Shown piece after piece: positions 24,748 through 28,377 of a stretch of DNA of 28,377 nucleotides. Under the pieces are notes generated by a model. The model searched no databases and was not told the DNA's origin. It saw only the letters and a program-made list of their open reading frames with translations. The position numbers and the translations under genes are program-made. Source of the stretch: JAXMBX01 sp046349635 (GTDB lineage: Bacteria > Planctomycetota > Planctomycetia > Planctomycetales > Planctomycetaceae); assembly GCA_046349635.1 (NCBI GenBank), contig JAXMBX010000060.1:1-28377 (forward strand). Direction: 5' to 3'. How positions within the stretch are numbered: position 1 is the first letter of the stretch; every line of letters begins with the position of its first letter.

Positions 24748-26109
24748 ATGAGTATCGACATCTCCCCGCCGCAGACAGCCCCTCAGGCGCCCCCTCCCGC
24801 ACTCAAGGTGATTGCGGATGCGACCTGCACCTTCTGCGGTTGCGTCTGCGACGACATCGAACTCTCCGTCGAAAACGATCACATCACCAAGGCCAAGAAC
24901 GCCTGTGTCCTCGGGAAGTCCTGGTTTCTCAATCACCACGTTGAGGACCGCCCCGTTGCAACCATTGAAGGCCAGCCCGCCTCGCTCGAACAGGCGGTCG
25001 AAAGAGCCGCCCAGATTCTGGCCAACGCAAAAAATGCGATCACCTACGGCCTGTCCGATACCACCTGCGAAGCCCAGCGGGTTGCCCTCGCGATTACCGA
25101 CTGGATTGGCGGCACCGTGGACACCACCACATCCGTCTGTCACGGTCCCTCCGGCATGGCTTTCCAGGCGGTTGGAGAAGTTACCTGCTCCCTCGGAGAG
25201 ATTAAAAACCGGGCCGACTTCCTCATCTTCTGGGGAGGGAATCCCGCGGAAAGTCATCCCCGCCATTTCACGAAATACAGCCTGATGCCGAAAGGGGAAT
25301 TCGTTCCCAATGGCCGCAAGGATCGCACCGCCGTCCTGATCGACGTCCGCAAAACGAAGAGTGCCAAAGCGGTTGATCTCTTCCTGCAGATCAAGCCTCG
25401 GTCCGACTTCGAACTCGCCTGGGCGCTCCGTGCGTTGGTGAAGGGGGTCTACGTCGATCCGGAAATCGAACAGATCACGGGGATCTCGCTGGAGGTGCTG
25501 CAGGATCTCGCCGAGCGGATGAAGCGGGCCAAATTCGGCGTCATCCTGTTCGGCATGGGTCTCACCATGACCCGCGGCAAGCACACCAATACCGAGGCGA
25601 TCCTCGCTTTGACCCGTGACCTGAACCGTTTCACGCGCTTCACGGCGAAACCGATGCGCGGGCACGGCAATGTCACTGGGGCCGATAATGTCGTCTCCTG
25701 GACCACCGGTTATCCCTTCGGCGTGAATCTCAATCGGGGGTATCCCCGGTTCAATCCGGGAGAGTTCACCACGTCCGACCTTCTGGCCCGCGAAGAAGCC
25801 GACGCGGCGTTCATCATCGCCTCCGATCCGATGTCCAACTTCAGCCAGCCCGCCCGCAACCATCTGCAAAAGATTCCCTCGGTCGTCCTCGACCCCAAGC
25901 TCAGCGACACCGCGAAGGTCGCCACCGTTGCCTTCACGACCGCGACCTACGGAATCAACATTCCCGGGACCGTCTATCGTATGGACGACGTCCCTCTGAT
26001 GCTCAAGCCCGCGTTTGAATCTCCTTTCCCCAGCGATGAACAGGTTCTGCGCGCCATCGAACGTCGCGTGCGGGAAATTCTCTTCTCGCAGTCGTCGCAG
26101 CCACAGTAA
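24748..26109 (+). CDS. fmdB: Formylmethanofuran dehydrogenase subunit B
   Basis: The 453-aa protein is of FmdB/FwdB type. Near the N-terminus it has C27-x2-C30-x3-C34 in 'CTFCGCVCDDIEL' and C53 in 'NACVLGKSWF', a set fitting a [4Fe-4S] cluster. 'TTTSVCHGPSGMAFQ' (C131) lies where archaeal FwdB carries the metal-ligating Cys. Further family motifs are 'LIFWGGNPAESHPRH', 'KPMRGHGNVTG', 'VVLDPKLSDTAKVA' and 'TATYGINIPGTVYRMDDVPL'. In archaea this subunit reduces CO2 to formate at the Mo/W site; in methylotrophic bacteria the homologue FhcB lacks the cofactor and the complex works as a hydrolase. Length is close to archaeal members. AGGA lies 5 nt before the ATG. fmdA follows after 50 nt. Confidence 0.93.
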   Translation: MSIDISPPQTAPQAPPPALKVIADATCTFCGCVCDDIELSVENDHITKAKNACVLGKSWFLNHHVEDRPVATIEGQPASLEQAVERAAQILANAKNAITYGLSDTTCEAQRVALAITDWIGGTVDTTTSVCHGPSGMAFQAVGEVTCSLGEIKNRADFLIFWGGNPAESHPRHFTKYSLMPKGEFVPNGRKDRTAVLIDVRKTKSAKAVDLFLQIKPRSDFELAWALRALVKGVYVDPEIEQITGISLEVLQDLAERMKRAKFGVILFGMGLTMTRGKHTNTEAILALTRDLNRFTRFTAKPMRGHGNVTGADNVVSWTTGYPFGVNLNRGYPRFNPGEFTTSDLLAREEADAAFIIASDPMSNFSQPARNHLQKIPSVVLDPKLSDTAKVATVAFTTATYGINIPGTVYRMDDVPLMLKPAFESPFPSDEQVLRAIERRVREILFSQSSQPQ

Positions 26110-26159
26110 TTCCTCCCTCCGGACTTCAGCACACGACAGACATCCCCAGGAACGACAAC

Positions 26160-27821
26160 GTGCCCTTCTTCAAGATCTCCGGCGGGACGGTTTACGACCC
26201 GAAAAACGACATTCATGGTGAAGTGCGAGATCTGTGGATTCAGGACGGCAGGATTGTCCCCCCTCCGACGGATCCTTCCGTTCGCGCGGAAAAAGTCCTC
26301 GACGCCCGAGGCCTGTGCGTCATGCCGGGCGGCGTCGATATACGCATCATATCGCCGGGCCCAAGGTGAACGTCGCCCGCAAGATGATGCCCGAGAACAA
26401 GCGGCTCGCTCCCAAAGTCGAACGGACCGCAACAACCCGTTCCGGCACAATGGGGAGCGTCCCCAGCACGTTTGCGACCGGCTATAAATACGCAGGCCTC
26501 GGTTACACCGCCGCCTTTGACGCCGCGATTCCTCCCCTGGCCGCGCGACATGCCCATGAGGAGTTTCAGGACACCCCCATGATCGACAAGGGGTTCTTCG
26601 TCCTCGTGGGGAACAATCATTACGTCATGGAACAGATCCGGGAGGGCAATCCCGATCGGGTCCGGAACTATCTCGCCTGGCTCATGGAAAGCACGCGCGG
26701 ATACGCCGCGCCAAGCTCGTGAATCCCGGCGGCGTCGAAGTCTGGAAATCGGGAGGAGGAAATGCCTCTTCTCTCGATGCCACCGTCGATCATTTCAACA
26801 TCACCCCCGCCAGATTGTGCAGGGCGTGGCACGCGCAGTCGGTGAACTCGGCATGCCCCACCCGGTCCATATTCACTGCAACAACCTCGGCATTCCCGGG
26901 AACTGGCAGACAACCCTTGACACCATGCAGGCCCTGGAAGGGGAACGGGGACATCTCACCCACATTCAGTTTCACAGCTATGGTGGCGATCCCGATGACC
27001 AGCGGACGTTTCGCTCGGAAGTTCCAAAACTGGTGGAATACATCAATTCTCATCCGAATCTGACCGTCGACGTCGGCCAGGTGATGTTCGGCGAGACCAC
27101 CTCCATGACCGGCGACGGACCGCTCGGCTACTTCCTGCACAAGATCGCTGGTCGAAAATGGTTCTCCAGCGACACTGAAATGGAAGCGGGCTGTGGAATC
27201 GTCCCGATTGTGTACAAGGACAAGAGCACCGTCCATGCCCTGCAATGGGCGATTGGCCTGGAGTGGTATCTCTTGATGCAGGACCCGTGGCGGGTCGGAA
27301 TGAGCACCGATCACCCCAACGGCAGCTCATTCCTCGCCTATCCGCAGATTATCGCCCTGTTGATGGACCGGGAACGCCGTCGTGAAGTCCTGCGAAATGT
27401 CCCCCCGCAAGTCCTCGAGCGGTCGGTCTTGAATGATCTCGACCGGGAATACACCCTCTCGGAAATTGCGATCATCACCCGCGCTGCCCCGGCGAAAATC
27501 CTGGGACTGGTGAATAAGGGGCACCTCGGTCCGGGGGCGGATGCGGACATCACCATCTATTCCCCGAACGATGACATCCAGTTGATGTTCGAACTCCCGC
27601 GATATGTCATCCATGCGGGCGAGATCCAGGTCGATCAGGGGGATATCCGCACCCAGCATGCCGGAAAACTGCTGCACGTCAGCCCCTCTTACGCGGAAGA
27701 TGAACTTCCGCTCATCAAGGATTGGTTTGAGAACCACTATTCGATTCAGTTCTCAAACTATCCGGTCGATGACCATTACCTCAAAGAGCATGAGCAGGTT
27801 GCCTGCCGCCCTGCCGAGTAA
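26160..27821 (+). CDS. fmdA: Formylmethanofuran dehydrogenase/hydrolase subunit A, broken by three 1-base deletions
   Basis: Four segments in successive frames make one FmdA/FhcA amidohydrolase of about 554 aa. Segment 1 starts at GTG 26160 ('PFFKISGGTVYDPKNDIHGE') and reaches 'CVMPGGVDI'. A -1 shift near 26337-26352 leads into 'HHIAGPKVNVARKM'. A second -1 shift near 26704-26715 joins 'STRGYAA' to 'KLVNPGGVEVWKSGGG'. A third, in the five-C run 26804-26808, joins 'FNITP' to 'QIVQGVARAVGELGMPHPVH'. The third segment ends normally at TAA 27821. The three shifts sum to a full codon, so the original frame is recovered. Conserved residues include 'IHCNNLG', 'QFHSYGGDP' and 'STDHPNGSSF', the metal and Asp sites of the family, which cleaves formylmethanofuran to formate. 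The first shift falls in the HxH metal motif. AGGA lies 8 nt before the GTG. Confidence 0.9.
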
Positions 27822-28163
27822 CGTGCTTCTCTTTTGAGCGTCCGATTCTTCAATCACACTCCAAAGCGGAGTTCGTGAACCGACGCCGCGTTGTAAGTTT
27901 GACAAAAATACGCGGAAAATGCCGGAAGTGATCTCGACGCTCAGTGGGCGATGAGGTATGAGCCTCCCTCCGTTTGCAGGCTTCTTCGGCAGTTCTTGCG
28001 AGGTCCAATTCTGGGACCGGCAGGATCTGCCCGGATCATCTCGACAGGTCTCTCACCCGCGAACTCTCTCAAAGTCGCGGCCAACCCGGTCGGGAAACAA
28101 ATCCTGCAGGCATTTCGCATCCTCTCTCTCTCGCTCTCTCAACTCTAATCTCTCATGAGGTTC
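27822..28163. other. Intergenic region with CT-rich tract
   Basis: About 340 bp follow fmdA. I see no supported gene; frames here lack ribosome-binding sites. A TTGACA at 27899-27904 has no good -10 partner. A CT/CTCT-rich tract (about 28120-28155) precedes the lipoprotein gene. No fmdC or ftr gene follows within the window. Confidence 0.5.
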
Positions 28164-28377
28164 ATGATGGACCTTCCTCGTCGTACGACGGCGCTGACTC
28201 GTCTCAGCGGTTTTGCCATGGCCACGATCGTGGTTCTCTTCACGGTGGGCTGCATGTCCCCCTACGGACAGGGATCTCCCTATGGTCCCGGCGGAACCGT
28301 CTCGTATGGACCCGGCGGCGTCCCCGTCGTGCTAGTTCCAGGAGGCAACAACGGTGGCGGAACGGTCGTGAATTATC
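28164..28377 (+). CDS. Probable lipoprotein, glycine/proline-rich, C-terminus beyond the right edge
   Basis: The open frame runs to the window end. From ATG 28164 (TGAGG 3 nt upstream; ATG 28167 and 28155 are in-frame alternatives) it reads 'MMDLPRRTTALTRLSGFAM' and then a hydrophobic stretch 'ATIVVLFTVGC'. The 'LFTVGC' is a lipobox-like cleavage site, so the protein is probably a lipid-anchored exported protein. After the Cys it is rich in Gly, Pro and Tyr with repeats of 'YGPGG' ('SPYGPGGTVSYGPGGVPVV'), a low-complexity sequence often seen in surface-exposed proteins. About 71 residues are visible. Function unknown. Confidence 0.7.
   Translation, partial: MMDLPRRTTALTRLSGFAMATIVVLFTVGCMSPYGQGSPYGPGGTVSYGPGGVPVVLVPGGNNGGGTVVNY

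Noticed and set aside
24712..25869. 385-aa minus-strand open frame
   Set aside because: Antisense shadow of fmdB; Gly/Asp-rich with no family features.
1..28377. Mobile element, phage or CRISPR content
   Set aside because: No transposase, integrase, terminal inverted repeats or spaced repeat array was seen. The repeats present are short and isolated.

Overview
The window looks like a chromosomal segment from a planctomycete (Planctomycetota). The main evidence is an exported protein with a LEPR-XLL-type N-terminal signal, an ECF sigma factor abutting a Ser/Thr kinase with a WD40 propeller, and a formylmethanofuran dehydrogenase gene cluster of the tetrahydromethanopterin C1 pathway found in planctomycetes and methylotrophs. 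Base composition appears fairly uniform and I see no insertion sequence, phage gene, CRISPR array or rRNA.

Layout: 1-2384 (-) holds most of a multi-PAS/GAF sensory protein that runs off the left edge. 2610-5535 (-) is an RND/MMPL exporter split by a +1 frameshift. 5933-6005 is tRNA-Val(CAC). 6145-6573 (-) is a small LEPR-XLL exported protein and 6757-7569 (+) a secreted ThuA-like protein. 7603-11544 (-) is a phosphorelay locus: a hybrid histidine kinase with two receivers and an HPt domain, followed by a receiver fused to a GHKL ATPase whose 3' end carries two in-frame stops. 11781-15320 (-) is an apparent operon of ECF sigma factor, zinc-finger Ser/Thr kinase with WD40 repeats, and exported beta-carbonic anhydrase with a frameshifted end. 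16099-18160 (+) encodes a CMD/AhpD-like protein, an SDR oxidoreductase and a DUF2892-type membrane protein. 18331-18404 is tRNA-Met(CAT). 18699-20661 (+) encodes a degenerate-EAL/HDOD protein and an O-methyltransferase. 20724-24133 has a NarL-like regulator and a NarX-like kinase, both (-), on either side of a (+) strand trio: a BON-like protein, an unknown protein and csrA. 24379-27821 (+) is the fmdD-fmdB-fmdA cluster, with fmdA broken by three 1-base deletions. A probable lipoprotein gene runs off the right edge.

The window is dominated by signalling: four sensor or receiver systems, an ECF/kinase module, a c-di-GMP-type protein and CsrA. The most interesting metabolic feature is the fmdDBA cluster. 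Its FmdB keeps a cysteine set that would fit a [4Fe-4S] cluster and a Mo/W ligand, and a separate FmdD is present, which fits a redox enzyme better than the cofactor-free hydrolase known from methylotrophs.

A caution applies to the whole window. Four conserved genes carry reading-frame lesions and at least two lesions lie in C homopolymers. This may reflect sequence or assembly error rather than gene decay.
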